A model generated the notes under the pieces. That model had not been told where the DNA came from. It did not search any database and saw only the letters and a list, made by a program, of their open reading frames with translations. DNA of 64,000 nt from Yponomeuta sedellus (lineage: Eukaryota > Arthropoda > Insecta > Lepidoptera > Yponomeutidae): assembly GCA_934045075.1 (NCBI GenBank), contig OW203722.1:4397264-4461263 (forward strand). The letters run 5' to 3'. Shown here piece after piece: positions 9,396 to 19,990 of this stretch. Both the position numbers and the translations under genes were made by a program. How positions within the stretch are numbered: position 1 is the first letter of the stretch; the number at the start of each line of letters is the position of its first letter.

Positions 9396-9568
9396 TATTT
9401 TAAATTTTACATGGTTTTATATTGCACTATCTGCTAATCTTGTCTCCAAAACTTAGGCTAGCTGGAAGTTTGCTAAGTCGCATTATGCTCGCCTGTGTGC
9501 AAAATTTTTTTTAATAACAATATTTTTATAACACATTTTAAGCTTTTGCGACTTGAACACATTATTAG

Positions 9569-9635
9569 AACGTCGTCGAAACGTCGAGGTAAAATAGCAA
9601 TAAATTACTACGAGATTAAGCCCCGAAAATATTCT
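9569..9635. repeat. Half copy of the 8975-9085 inverted repeat
   Basis: CGTCGTCGAAACGTCGAGG followed by the right arm ending CCCCGAAAATATTCTA; the left arm is missing. Confidence 0.6.
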
Positions 9636-9639
9636 AATA

Positions 9640-10019
9640 ATAATATTTTTTCTCAACACCTATACAAGGCGGTCTGGATGACATTCCTATCACCATTAAA
9701 CGGCTTTATACCCGGGAAAGCACAGCTGGCGGCGGAGCCGTGTTTATTCTCTGACAGCTAATTAACTAATAAGAAACAAGTAGGTTTCACAACCGCCCCC
9801 AAACCGTGTTTTTGTCCTGATTCAGTTCTTAGTAAATTTCATGCATATTTTGTCTCCTTCTATCGTAGCAGAGGTCTGTCTCTAATTAATAGGGTTCGTA
9901 CCGTACCTTATATTATGTATATCATTAAACTATCATTACTCGTATTACTATTATGTTTGGGGTCCGAGCATTTTTACTTTTTTATACCAGGTGCAACGGT
10001 GTAAACCAATTTTTGATAA
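9640..10019. other. Unassigned sequence
   Basis: No supported gene or repeat; only short ORFs without recognisable motifs. Confidence 0.3.
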
Positions 10020-10290
10020 GTCGGCCTCGGTGGCGCAGCGGTTTGGTACGGTGACTGTAAAACCGAAGGTCTCGGGTTCGATCCCCGGCCGGGTCAAACT
10101 AGGAAACGAACTTTTCTAGTTTGTCTCATGTCTTGGATGTTATCTATGTACCTACTTATTGTATTAAATCTATCGTCGAGTTAGCACCTATAACACAAGT
10201 CATTTAATTGTACTTAGTATAGGGCTAAGGAGATCTGTGTGATATGTACATAAATATTTATTTATTTATTATTTATTTATTTCAGTCTGT
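10020..10290 (+). mobile_element. SINE-Y copy (tRNA-Tyr-like SINE)
   Basis: The head GGTGGCGCAGCGGTTTGG (A box region) through CGGGTTCGATCCCCGG (B box) can be read as a tRNA with loop CTGTAAA, i.e. anticodon position GTA (Tyr). The tRNA-unrelated body (GTTAGCACCTATAACACAAG...) ends in a TATTTATTTATT tail. A second full copy is at 52368-52612 and a tail-only copy at 24329-24420. Confidence 0.8.
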
Positions 10291-10788
10291 AATAATATTT
10301 TTTTAAGTACGATAGGTTACACTAACAACATAACATTTCGGTACATATAGGTACATACATTACTTTTGGCCCCACACTAGGATACCCCGTGTCGTGGGAA
10401 CCAGAAACAACAACATCATACAAACATGTAAACATCCAAGACCTGGGGTTTTTTTTTGTTCCCAGCTGGGATTCTAACCCGGGACCTCTTACATGATAGC
10501 TAGATGTGCTCAGTGGACACTGGACCCCAGTCACGCCTGATGATAGGGGAGAATTTATTGCATGATTATGATGCCCTGCCATTGCTCTCGGTTAGATGCC
10601 GCTCTGGTGCATTCATGAAGATGTCTGCACAAAGTGGCACGTTAATAGGCTACATGAAAAAATCTTATCTTAATAAGTTACTAAAAGGGACGGGCTGAAA
10701 ACCAGCGCTGCGACTACGCATGCAGTCATGGCAATGAAGCTGAATCCGTTCCTTTTCAACACAAGAATGTGGATGAAACTTATTCATT
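10291..10788. other. Unassigned sequence
   Basis: No supported gene. A tRNA-like antisense B box (TTCTAACCCGGGACC, about 10470-10486) hints at another decayed SINE, but no boundaries can be set. Confidence 0.3.
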
Positions 10789-10935
10789 ACTAGCTGACCT
10801 CGCAAAAGTCATCCTAGGTCTCTATTCAGATCCTTGTCCATCCGTACGCCAAGTTTTATGTAAATCCGTTCAGCCGTTATTGCGTGATTGAGTAACAAAC
10901 ATCCAAACAACCTCACAAGCTTTCACTTTTAAGAG
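10789..10935 (+). repeat. RTE-like LINE 3' tail
   Basis: TAGCTGACCTCGCAAAAGTC, then CCGTTCAGCCGTTATTGCG and AACAAACATCCAAACA match, from memory, the conserved 3' end of RTE-clade LINEs in insects. Noncoding, 5' truncated. Confidence 0.5.
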
Positions 10936-11520
10936 CTTAGGTAGGATTGTTGTAAAATTTGTGGAAAATAAAATATTTTCTCTTAACTTAACTTTTACTT
11001 TAAGTTCATAAGTAGACGAAAATACAGATACTGTTTAAGTGATAGAATCGGTCTGTAAGACAAGTCGCCGAGTCGCTAGGACAATAGCTGTAGAATGTTG
11101 GAACAACTACTGGCCTTAAGTTATTAGCCTGCATCGAATCACAACATAAATGTTCAAGAAGAACCACTTTAAGAGTACCACTAGAGACTTATCAGCACCT
11201 TTCTTGAAGTGGGCTTTCGTCAGATAATTTTCACAGATGAAGAAAAAAAATATATTATAGCCACAGTACACACGCCACAATAACAAAACAAACTTAAAAC
11301 ATAATATTACTACATAACATTAATAAAAAAGAAAAGAACACTAAAGGTCACGGCGTGTCACTGCCGCTATAAACGGCAACTAACTCAGCATATGCTGATG
11401 GGGAAGCCTTCAGTGCTGATTTTCAGTGAGTCCCAGGTGCTCCACAGCGGTTCTTAAAGTGGGCTCAGATTTTTTGGTCGCAAAAATGATAAAATAGTAA
11501 ATGCAAAATTACTTTATTGT

Positions 11521-11841
11521 CTTTTTTTAAAAACCTATTTGGAGGCTAAAAATTCCACCCATGTCGGGACTCGAACCCGCGACCTCTGGCTAACCGTGCC
11601 AGCGCTCTCCCAACTGAGCTAACGGGCCACTTACCGGTATCAATGAAATTTGGAACCTCTTTACAATACTCGCTGTATTACGTACAGGCAGCAACATCTG
11701 GCTGAAGTAATTTGCATCATTTGCAGCCCCGAGCACCTTACTTTGCAGTTAGGTTTTACATCGGAATGATATCGCTGCACCCACATGATTATATTCTTTT
11801 TAACCCGTGCTAAGCACAATTTTTAAAAAACCTATTTAGAA
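11521..11841 (-). mobile_element. FB-SINE copy 3: body + tRNA, permuted tail
   Basis: Flanked by ACTTTATTGT at 11511-11520 and 11842-11851. Read on the minus strand it starts inside the terminator module (TCTAAATAGGTTTTTT) and passes through the shortened tail (TTAGCACGGGTTAAAAAG). It runs straight on into the body (ATATAATCATGTGGGTG...), the tRNA-like module and a second terminator module. The tail joined directly to the body shows a head-to-tail (permuted) arrangement. No inverted arm in this copy. Confidence 0.85.
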
Positions 11842-12205
11842 ACTTTATTGTAATTGAATCGCTAGAATTTTTATTGGATGTTCATTATTTAATACCAGCA
11901 AATATAAATCTTGTCCACTGACTAAAACCATATCATTATAAAATATACTATAAATAAGTCGAATTTTGCTTTTAATGTTATTAAATTAAAAGTAAAAAAT
12001 AATTACGTTACCACATTACATAAAAAAACTTAGTAGGTATGCTATAATTACCTTTACTTATAATTATTCATTTATTTATAATTATTACTAGCTTACAGCT
12101 ATTATTTCAAAGTTATTAGGTGATTCTTAAAGCTGTTGTTTTTCCAAGTATTAGTAAATAAATAAATATCGTTTATGTCGTAAATAGATATGGAATGCAA
12201 TAGTA
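11842..12205. other. Unassigned AT-rich sequence
   Basis: Nothing recognised beyond short A/T runs. Confidence 0.3.
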
Positions 12206-12357
12206 CATTATGATATAAGTGCGGTAAGTTGAAAATTACAGCCGAGGCGATATTACTAGCCCGAGCCATCGGCGAGGGCTATAAGGAAGCAGAAGCTGTA
12301 ATTTTCAAAGCGCACGTATGTCATACGACGTTTTATAACATATTTACGAGGAAATTA
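12206..12357. repeat. CGAG-core hairpin repeat, copy A
   Basis: GTACATTATGATATAAGTGC ... AGCCCGAGCCATCGGCGAGG ... TCATACGACGTTTTATAAC. The pattern CCCGAG-loop-GCGAGGG inside an imperfect inverted repeat recurs at 12862-12999 and 19840-19990. Nature unknown; possibly a MITE family. Confidence 0.45.
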
Positions 12358-12861
12358 ATAAAACTCTGATTTTGTTATCATCACTACTTGACGACATTTT
12401 CAAATAAAAACAATACATCGAAAAGAAAAAGGGCGCGGATTTATTTTTACTTCTCCACAAATAAGCGATGCGCGCGCATCAACTTTTTTTTTAGGCAAAG
12501 GTACAAAAACAGCCAGTATTACTAATAAAGTAAATTAATATTTTTGTGTTTTTGTTACAGATGAATGGTTGTAATTTATTGTCAAAATTAATTAAATTAA
12601 AGAATTAAATGTTTATTTGTTATATTTTATTTCCCAAAGTTAAATTTATTCATAAAAAATTGACCACTTTCTTGACATAAAACCTCTTTGCTAAGATTTT
12701 TAAAAGTATCGTTCATTTTTAGACAGAGTATCTTAAAACTTTATTAAAAAAAAACACGTGCCTTTTAAATTACATTATCGCACAATTACGTAATGAGATA
12801 CATTACGATATTGAAATTGGTGTAATTACAACCACTTTACGAGCAAATATGGTATAATATA

Positions 12862-12999
12862 ATAGTACATTACACAACTAGGGTGGTAATACAAAGAAAG
12901 ACCGAGATCGCAGAAGTTTGCGGCCCGAGCTGCAAGCGAGGGACGTAAATATGCGATCGAGAGCTTTCTTTATTACCTCCCGTGTTGTGTACATCTTTT
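12862..12999. repeat. CGAG-core hairpin repeat, copy B
   Basis: Outer imperfect arms are GTACATTACACAAC and GTGTTGTGTAC; inner arms are GAAAGACCGAGATCGCA and TGCGATCGAGAGCTTTC. The core reads GGCCCGAGCTGCAAGCGAGG. Same organisation as copy A. Confidence 0.5.
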
Positions 13000-13526
13000 T
13001 ATGTCTACACTTGGCCAGAAAGCGGCTTTTTCCGTAAAAAGCCACTTTATTGCCAGGTGTGGCATAAAAAATAAAACAGAATACAAACTAATTTAATGGT
13101 TACTTTTAGCCCTCTTGTATCCGCCGTAACGGAGCGTGTAGAGTCCCATTACATGACGCCTCTACTTGAACTTCTGGGTTAAATAATCATCATAGTGGTG
13201 TTGAATGGGCTCTTTGCACGCCATTTCACTTGTGGCGTGGTTGTGACCGACTGTAATAATCAATTAAGCGCACAAACCGTTTGTAACTTCCTACACACAG
13301 ATAAATAATAAGGCCTCTTACATCTATGGTAGTTGCGGTATAAATAGTAGCATAGACAGACAACTGTGAAAAGAAACGGGATTATTATCGCGATTATTAA
13401 TTTATTCATATCTACAGGGTATGCTAGTATGGGACCAGGACAAGTGATTAGCTTGTATGGAAATACTCAATATTTTTTTTCATTCCACCAGTATATACCA
13501 GGCCACTTAGAACGTTTTTCGAAAAA
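13000..13526. other. Unassigned sequence
   Basis: 13440-13520 shares ACCAGGCCACTTAGAACG-like wording with 41205-41225 (a dispersed repeat end); no gene is supported. Confidence 0.3.
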
Positions 13527-13530
13527 AAGT

Positions 13531-13713
13531 TGTAACGGTGCAAACCTCTTCACACCATTTTTATTTCTTTGACCAGATCTGACTTTTTACCTGCTTATCC
13601 GTTTTATCCAGTTTTTCTGTTTTATTAAAATATTATACTAAATCTACAAATAAAACCACACCTGAAGTCGTTCCAGAGTTTATTTATTATTATAAAAGTT
13701 ATAAAATGTTCCA
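13531..13713 (+). repeat. Solo LTR of family 1, internally deleted
   Basis: TGTAACGGTGCAAACC ... AAATGTTCCA, flanked by AAGT at 13527-13530 and 13714-13717. About 70-90 bp of the family's centre is missing compared with 5789-6060, leaving 183 bp. Confidence 0.85.
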
Positions 13714-13768
13714 AAGTTTTTATGTATAAGACACTGGCCACTTGTAATTGTTTTGAAAACGTCGATTA

Positions 13769-14199
13769 TTGAAAAGTAAAAATGTTCGATTTTCGCTGGA
13801 TCCGCATCGAGAACATTTTCGTGCTATAATTTTTTACGATTTCAAATGTGGCTTAAAACCTGATGAGTCATTTGATCGACTTCAAATTGCTTTTATGGAT
13901 GAAGGATCTTCAAAAGCAATCATCTACCGCTGGTATAGCGAGTTCAATCGCGGTCGTCTTACTTTGGGGGATAACAAAGGAGTGGTCGTCCTACGACGGC
14001 TGTTACCGAAGAAAGTGTGCTGGCTGGCAGTACATAATTTAATTCAGGAAAACAGACGAATTACGTACCAAGAGATTCAGCTTACACTGCAGATTGGTTC
14101 AGGAAATGTTCACAAGATTTTGCACGAGCACCTTCAGAGGTTCAGACGCATGAAACTGTGTAGAGGCTGCTGGAGAGTTCTTTGAAAAGATTTAATAAA
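13769..14199 (+). pseudogene. Mariner-like transposase, internally deleted
   Basis: Cut-and-paste transposase of the mariner (IS630-Tc1-mariner) family. The N-terminal helix-turn-helix domain is visible: HREHFRAIIFYDFKCGL, then YRWYSEFNRGRLTLGD and, after a frameshift near 13980-14025, TYQEIQLTLQIGSGNVHKIL. The sequence then jumps at about 14139 to the very C-terminus; in another frame AAGEFFEKI and a stop follow. The whole catalytic DDD region is absent, so it cannot be autonomous. Its 3' flank ends with CTTTCTGAGTGTCCCACG, a possible terminal repeat. Confidence 0.85.
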
Positions 14200-14262
14200 A
14201 ATATTTTTTTCATAAAAGCTAGTTTTTTAGATTCTCAAAACTTTCTGAGTGTCCCACGTATG

Positions 14263-14400
14263 TACATCTGTATCCCAGAGGGTTAGGCATATACCATAGT
14301 TTGTCACTTCCCACGGTCCTGACAAACTTTTTGCAATTCATCGACATTCAAGTCACTTGCCTGCAAACTTGCCCGTTTCGGGTAACTTTTTATCTCTCCC
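14263..14400 (-). repeat. LINE-A 3' end, diverged
   Basis: Antisense match to the LINE-A C-terminus and stop (CTGTATCCCAGAGGG, CCACGGTCCTGACA, TTCGGGTAACTTTTTATCT). Coding frame decayed. Confidence 0.6.
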
Positions 14401-15304
14401 TTCACTGTTACATACAAAATGTTGTTTCTCCCCCATTAATCGAATTCCCCTCACTAAGCCCTCCCGACCGAGTGAACAATTTTATCCAGCATCGGGCCGG
14501 CTCCACGTAGCACATATATCTCACAATTAGTCATTACCCGGCCATTACGCGCTGTGCCCGAGCGCTGTGCCTGCAACGTTATTTATACATTTACACTGGC
14601 GAGCGAAAATGTAGAGGCGGCCTGTAGAAAACAATTATAGAGCTTACTGGGTAATATCATTGTTTAATTAGAGCTTAGTAGGTAATATCATGACCAATGG
14701 GTCAAAAATCCATCACTATTACATTACGTTTTTATGCAAATTTCTTTTTTTTTACTCCGAGATAGAGAACACTTTATTGTACATAGAAATGAAGATTACA
14801 CAGATATTTCTCAAGTTTATTTCTAAAGAAAATGAATTTATTTAACGGGATACAGGCGTGAGTTTATGTACGTACGAATTTATTTGTTTTTTTTTTTAAT
14901 AATATAACACATTTAACCGGAGTATAACAGGCGCATTGAAAGTCTAAAACCCTTTTGGCATCCAAGGAGCTCTTGAGAAGGCTCCCAGCTAAAATAGATT
15001 TAACAATGGTGAGAAATTGCTCAGTGCTGCGTACAGCACAGCAAGTTCTGTGTATGACGTTGAACGACTTGCTGGAGTCAGTTATTGTAGTTATTGTAGT
15101 TAATTTAGGTACCTATGACTCCTATTTAGATGCACCAAGGGGCTTTGGCCGTAAGGCGCGGTGGACTAGGCGTTCGTTGCTTGCATTACACTGAGCTCTC
15201 AGCTTCTTGTCTTCTTTGCATGAGGTGCTGGACCATGTCATATTTTGACTATTCTTGGTGACAAATTTTGCATTGTCTGTACAGTATATTTTGTATTAAA
15301 TTTA
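14401..15304. other. Unassigned sequence
   Basis: No gene supported. The short ORF at 14955-15194 has no recognisable motif. Confidence 0.3.
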
Positions 15305-15430
15305 GCATCTTAAGATAAGATAAGATAAGAATATTCTTTATTGTACACTGGAAAAACAACAAATACAAAACAATTGCAAATATACATAGTACATCTTATG
15401 TTCGATCAAACTTGTTTTTCAGTTTAACGT
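15305..15430 (-). repeat. LINE-C 3' end with TTATC tail
   Basis: On the minus strand GTGTACAATAAAGAATATTC is followed by TTATCTTATCTTATCTTA, the same 3' end as the LINE-C copies at 24430-24935 and 61428-61790. 5' truncated. Confidence 0.7.
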
Positions 15431-16021
15431 TAAACATTTTTTAATAATAATTTAATATTAACGTGTGATTATTACTTGTGAGTAACATGAGTCTGAGATG
15501 TTTAAATACCTCAGTGCTCATTCTCCCTCTGAGACAAGGCCTGAGCTCTGCAGTGGGACGTATTAAACTACTTGTGTATTTGTATTTAATTGTGTAACTT
15601 TGAGTGCTGTGTATTTTAAGATAAGTTGGTTTCTGGTGGTTTTCTCGTACTAAAAAGTTTTGCTCGTCACTTACTTCGCAGGCTCAGTGACCTCACGTGG
15701 GTCTTGGTCTCCAACACAAGAAGTCACCACTTGTCTCTGTTCTGCGCGGTCTTTTGCCAGTGTTTGCTCGCCACTGTATATAAATATAATAAATGGGTGT
15801 AATAAGACGCTCTACCTCTATTATGAAGCGATCAAAATCCTATTGAGGGTATTCGATGCAGCTAATTTCTTAAATAAGTGCGTTTTATGTGACGCTCAGA
15901 CCTGATGTTATGTTAGGAAATTGGCACGACAAAATGTTGATGGTTTAAATAATGAAAAGTAATTTTGCCGGTTATTATAAGAAATAAAAGATATATGCGT
16001 GTTTTTGTCAGTTATCCAGCT

Positions 16022-16281
16022 TATACTATTTTTATTTTTAATGCACTAACCCGTGCCAAGGACAATTTTAAAAACCTATTTAGAGGCTAAAAATTCCACC
16101 CATGCCGGGATTCGAACCCGCGACCTCTGGCTATCCATGCCAGCGCTCTATCCAACTGAGCAACTGAGAACTGAGTCGCCCATTAGCTCAGTTGGATAGA
16201 GCGCTGGCACGGATAGCCAGAGGTCGCGGGTTCGAATCCCGGCATGGGTGGAATTTTTAGCCTCTAAATAGGTTTTTAAAT
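16022..16281 (-). mobile_element. FB-SINE copy 4: long hairpin (260 bp)
   Basis: Exact 10-bp duplication TTATCCAGCT (16012-16021, 16282-16291). Inverted tail, inverted terminator module and antisense tRNA-like sequence run to about 16170. After a few bases the complete sense tRNA-like module (16177-16250) and terminator module follow. The arms pair over roughly 100 bp with few mismatches. Confidence 0.9.
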
Positions 16282-16373
16282 TTATCCAGCTCACCGAATT
16301 ATGAAATAGCCTCCCAAAATTAAGACTTAAAATTTACTTTTCATCAGGTTTATGCAAAAGCTGATAAGAGTAT

Positions 16374-16514
16374 CAACCCTTTGTATGTCCTCACTGCTTG
16401 GGCATGGGTATCTTCCTGCATAGCAGGAAGGTTAGGCCATACTCAGCCACGGGGGCCAAGTCCGGGTTGTCAGAAGCTATCAAGCCATCCATAGGGCCTC
16501 TGACATGGCTTAGC
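16374..16514 (+). repeat. 5S-like repeat, partial and deleted
   Basis: Starts ATCAACCCTTTGTATGTCC and follows the family through GGCCAAGTCCGGGTTG. It then skips the central 45 bp to GTCAGAAGCTATCAAGCC and ends before the 5S-like part. Confidence 0.7.
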
Positions 16515-16734
16515 GACGCAAAAGTTATCAAAAGTAAAAATTTTAACACGATGTACAAAATGTATTAGTTTCATTCCGATCGAACTTTTTTCCTAATAGG
16601 TAAATATTCTTGGCGAATTTTTTTGTCCAGGGCCTCTTTGTCATTAAAGATAAGCAGTGAACACAGTAAGGCAACTAGAATGTCCAATTTTATCCAATAC
16701 TTTAGCTCCAACACTGAGGTTTTAGAACACCTTA

Positions 16735-16920
16735 GACATTCTGGTGGACAGCTATTTGTAGAAATTCTCTACGCGCGAGCGCGTATATAGAGAATTCTAC
16801 AATTACGCGGCGGGCACACGTGGTGTTTACATAAGTCCATACTCTCTCTCTCTCTTTCTCTCTCTCTCTCTGAGAGAACGCCTGTGACCTACAGTGGGAC
16901 GTTTACCCCTATATGCTACA
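16735..16920 (+). repeat. SINE-E tail with CT microsatellite and hairpin
   Basis: CGGCGGGCACACGTGGTG, then (CT)n at 16843-16871 and GAGAACGCCTGTGACC match SINE-E tails. Just upstream is a 45-nt hairpin, TGTAGAAATTCTCTACGCGC pairing with GCGTATATAGAGAATTCTACA (16757-16801), not seen in other copies. Confidence 0.5.
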
Positions 16921-17165
16921 CCATTAGAGTACGAGAAACAGCGGGTAAAACAGTGCTCACTGAAGACGATAAGAGGGCAATGGAATTGGAGGAGATTGCT
17001 TTTAGCCTTCAGTGAGCTTAGTTTATGTGTATCACATTAGACTCTGTGGTCTTAGCTCCACATCTCGCTGAGCGACTTTCCGCCTTAGTGCCTACTTACA
17101 TAGTCCTTAACAAAGTTCAAGTTAGACTGCTAAGGACCTTTGCACACGATGCTTTTTTATAATAA

Positions 17166-17356
17166 GGGCCTGTTTCACAATCTGCAAATAAAGTTACGGA
17201 TAAGCTATCCGCAACCAGGGCTGCCGTTTGTTCTAAATTTGAAGCCATAAATGAACACACGCAATATAGGAATATTTATTTAAATTTAGAACAAACGGCA
17301 GCCCTGGTTGCGGATAACTTATCCGGAACTTTATTTGCAGATTGTGAAACAGGCCC
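17166..17356. mobile_element. MITE with 75-bp terminal inverted repeats, TAA target site
   Basis: Begins GGGCCTGTTTCACAATCTGC and ends with its inverse; arms of about 75 bp with two mismatches and a 41-nt centre. Flanked by TAA at 17163-17165 and 17357-17359. A 3-bp TWA duplication is typical of PIF/Harbinger elements; the superfamily is inferred from that alone. Confidence 0.85.
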
Positions 17357-17654
17357 TAATAATAATAAAAACATTTATATTAAAATGAATTAGCCGGTAT
17401 TCGTCCACTTCTCGACACAGGCCTCCTCAACCACGCCACTCCCTTTGTCCTCAGCCATCCTCAATATTTAGTAAAAAAAGCACTTATTTCATGATTGCTA
17501 AAATCCATATTTTCGTAGTAAGACATTGATTTTTGACCAATGCTTAATAAGCGCTGACTCATAGCGTTCTGGGACTACGGCGGCTGCACAAGCGTTGCAC
17601 CGCGGCGCTCCGCGTTTTCTTTCAGTTTTCTATGGTATTGTGCAGGGGGGGGGT

Positions 17655-18032
17655 ACAGTGGTGGTAACTCAGTGGGTAGAACAGTAGACTCCAAGCGAGA
17701 GATCCTGGTCCCCTGATGCCCCTAGGCAGTTAATACGACGGCAAAATTTACCAGTTGGCGTCGAAGTAGTTAGTTAATTAATTTGTTAGACCTGTGATTT
17801 CCGCACTTAGCCTCATAGTTGTGTCATTTAACGTAGGGCTGAGGTACGTTAACACTTCATACACTAGGGTTTCCTTACGATGTTTTCCTTCACCGTCAGC
17901 GAATGATATTGCTACTATAATTTCACAAATGTACATAACTTAGAAAATAAAGTCATTGGTACATGCCGGGGTTCGAACCTACGACCTCCTGATTAAGTAT
18001 CCGGCGTTCTACACCGCTCCGCTACCAACGCT
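17655..18032 (-). repeat. SINE-E copy (minus) with a second tRNA-like head (plus)
   Basis: 17830-18032 is an antisense SINE-E: ACGATGTTTTCCTTCACCG, ACATGCCGGGGTTCGAACC, ending at the tRNA-like head ACCGCTCCGCTACCAACGCT. A separate plus-strand head-like stretch, GGTGGTAACTCAGTGGGTAG at 17659-17712, precedes it. Confidence 0.65.
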
Positions 18033-18072
18033 TATTTTGGCGGCGACGTACACACCAACATTTATAATACAA

Positions 18073-18436
18073 TAGCTGACCCAGCGAACTTCGTACCGCC
18101 TAACAGTCGATTCTTTAATTTTTTTTTTATTTTTCTCTCCGTAAGTACCATCCTCGTACTTCAAGGAATATTCATAAAAAAAAATTAGTGACATCGGTTC
18201 AGTTGCTCTCGAGATTTGCGCTTACCAACACATTCAGCGATGCATTTTCATATTATAGACTAGCTGACCCAGCGAACTTCGTACCGCCTAACAGTCGATT
18301 CTTTTTTTTATTATTTTTCTCTCCGTAAGAACTATCCTCGCACTTCAAGGAATATTCTAAAAAAAGAATTAGCGAAATCGGTTCAGCTGCTCTCGAGATT
18401 TGCGCTTACCAACACATTCAGCGATGCATTTTTACC
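18073..18436 (+). repeat. Two tandem copies of an AACTTCG-start dispersed repeat
   Basis: Copies start at 18073 and 18261 with TAGCTGACCCAGCGAACTTC and end ...TTACCAACACATTCAGCGA. Other copies: 24110-24298 (minus), 41572-41735, 55568-55732. Common wording in moth and butterfly genomes; I recall it as a LINE-derived tail but cannot confirm the parent. Confidence 0.65.
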
Positions 18437-18478
18437 CGACTGCAGCGAAGCCCAAAAGGAGGGTAATGTGTTTAGTGC

Positions 18479-18711
18479 GTATGTATGTATGTATGTATGT
18501 ATGTATGTATGTATGTATGTATGTATGTATGTATGTATGTATGTATGTATGTATGTATGTATGTATGTATGTATGTATGTATGTATGTATGTATGTATGT
18601 ATGTATGTATGTATGTATGTATGTATGTATGTATGTATGTATGTATGTATGTATGTATGTATGTATGTATGTATGTATGTATGTATGTATGTATGTATGT
18701 ATGTATGTATG

Positions 18712-18740
<29 letters not shown>
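18479..18740. repeat. (ATGT)n microsatellite, about 65 units
   Basis: Perfect tetranucleotide array of about 262 bp. It follows CCCGACTGCAGCGAAGCCC-containing repeat sequence, so it lies inside a dispersed repeat rather than being an isolated array. The ORFs across it are artefacts of the repeat. Confidence 0.95.
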
Positions 18741-18742
<2 letters not shown>

Positions 18743-19460
18743 GTATGTCCGATTCTATGTTCCCTCATAACTCCTTAACCAATGGTCAGATTTTGTTAAA
18801 CAAGGTGTCATTCGATTCGGCATCCTTGCGCGGGTGTCATAGGCTATATAAAATCATAATTATGCTATCAGAACTGTGACGAAAAATAAAATTCGTTAAG
18901 AAGATTCGTTAAAGTACAGCTAGGAGCCACTAGATGGCGCTGTTATATTTAGTTTATTGAATTCGAATACTAATTTTATTGAACTACCCCTAACAGGTGT
19001 GAAATATTTAAAACAGAATTTTGCGGATGACGTAGGTTACATAAAATCATCATTAATAGAGAACCAACGGAACAAAAAATAACATTTACTCCTAAGCAAT
19101 TAAAGTACCACTTTTAGCCACTTGATGGCGCTGCTATATTTTATTTATTCTAATACATGTGTATACATAATTTCGGCTTTGGTCTACATGTAAACAAACC
19201 ATTTATAGAATCGGTACAAATGCGGAAAGAAATAATTCCTATAAAGTGGTTTGATCCTTCTAGATCATTCATTTAATTAAAAAATATAATTTTGTTTAAC
19301 TACGCCTAACACGTGCAAAGTATTTAAAAGAGAATTTTGCGGGTGTCGTTGATTAACATAAAATCAGCATTAATAGAGAACAAACGCAACCCAAATAATA
19401 TTCACTTCTAAGTAATTAAAGTACTGTAGCATTAGTTCCTCTACCCAACCACAGATGGCG
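18741..19460 (+). repeat. Three degenerate copies of a roughly 200-bp unit
   Basis: Shared landmarks recur at 18828-18960, 19020-19145 and 19335-19460: GCGGGTGTCATAGGC-like, ATAAAATCATCATTAATAGAG-like and AGATGGCGCTG. Internal repeat of a dispersed element that begins right after the microsatellite. Confidence 0.6.
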
Positions 19461-19839
19461 CTGTTTGTGTTCCAAATTGCGGTATGGTTTTGTCCGAAGG
19501 CCCTACATAATATTAAACAAAATTGTATAGTTTTGAGCACTTGACCAATCACCTCGACCAATACTGACTGTCCACTAATAATTGGCACGACTAGTGACGT
19601 AGGTAATATACCTCGCTTTGCGCTGTGGTGCGAGTAGTACAGTTACTAATCCGTAATCCTTAGTAAGTTTCATATTGCTTTATATAAATAGATCCCTAAG
19701 TACGTGCTGTCGTGCTGAAACAACGTTTCTCTTCTTGTCTGCTGAAACCCTGTCCTACAGTACCACTTTTAGCCACTAGACGTATTTCTTTCTACGCCAT
19801 TCGTTTATCTCATTAATTTAAGAAATATCAACCTCATAG
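19461..19839. other. Unassigned sequence
   Basis: No gene or repeat identified. Confidence 0.3.
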
Positions 19840-19990
19840 GGGGTAATAATACATTACTGCAAAGGCCGAGAAGTAAGGGATTGCTGGACGAGTTTGGGAT
19901 AGACGGCCGAGTCGTAGACGAGGCCGTCTAGAACGAGTCCTGCAATACCTGTTCCGGCCGAGGATTGTATAATGCTTTTCTCAAACAATG
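19840..19990. repeat. CGAG-core hairpin repeat, copy C
   Basis: Core GACGGCCGAGTCGTAGACGA then GGCCGTC pairs around a short loop; outer AATACATTACTGCA and GTATAATGC-like ends echo copies A and B. Confidence 0.45.

Noticed and set aside
18400..18879. Long ORFs on both strands made of MYVC or HTYI repeats (also 42373-42654 and 48778-49112)
   Set aside because: They are translations of tetranucleotide microsatellites; an ORF in such arrays is expected by chance.
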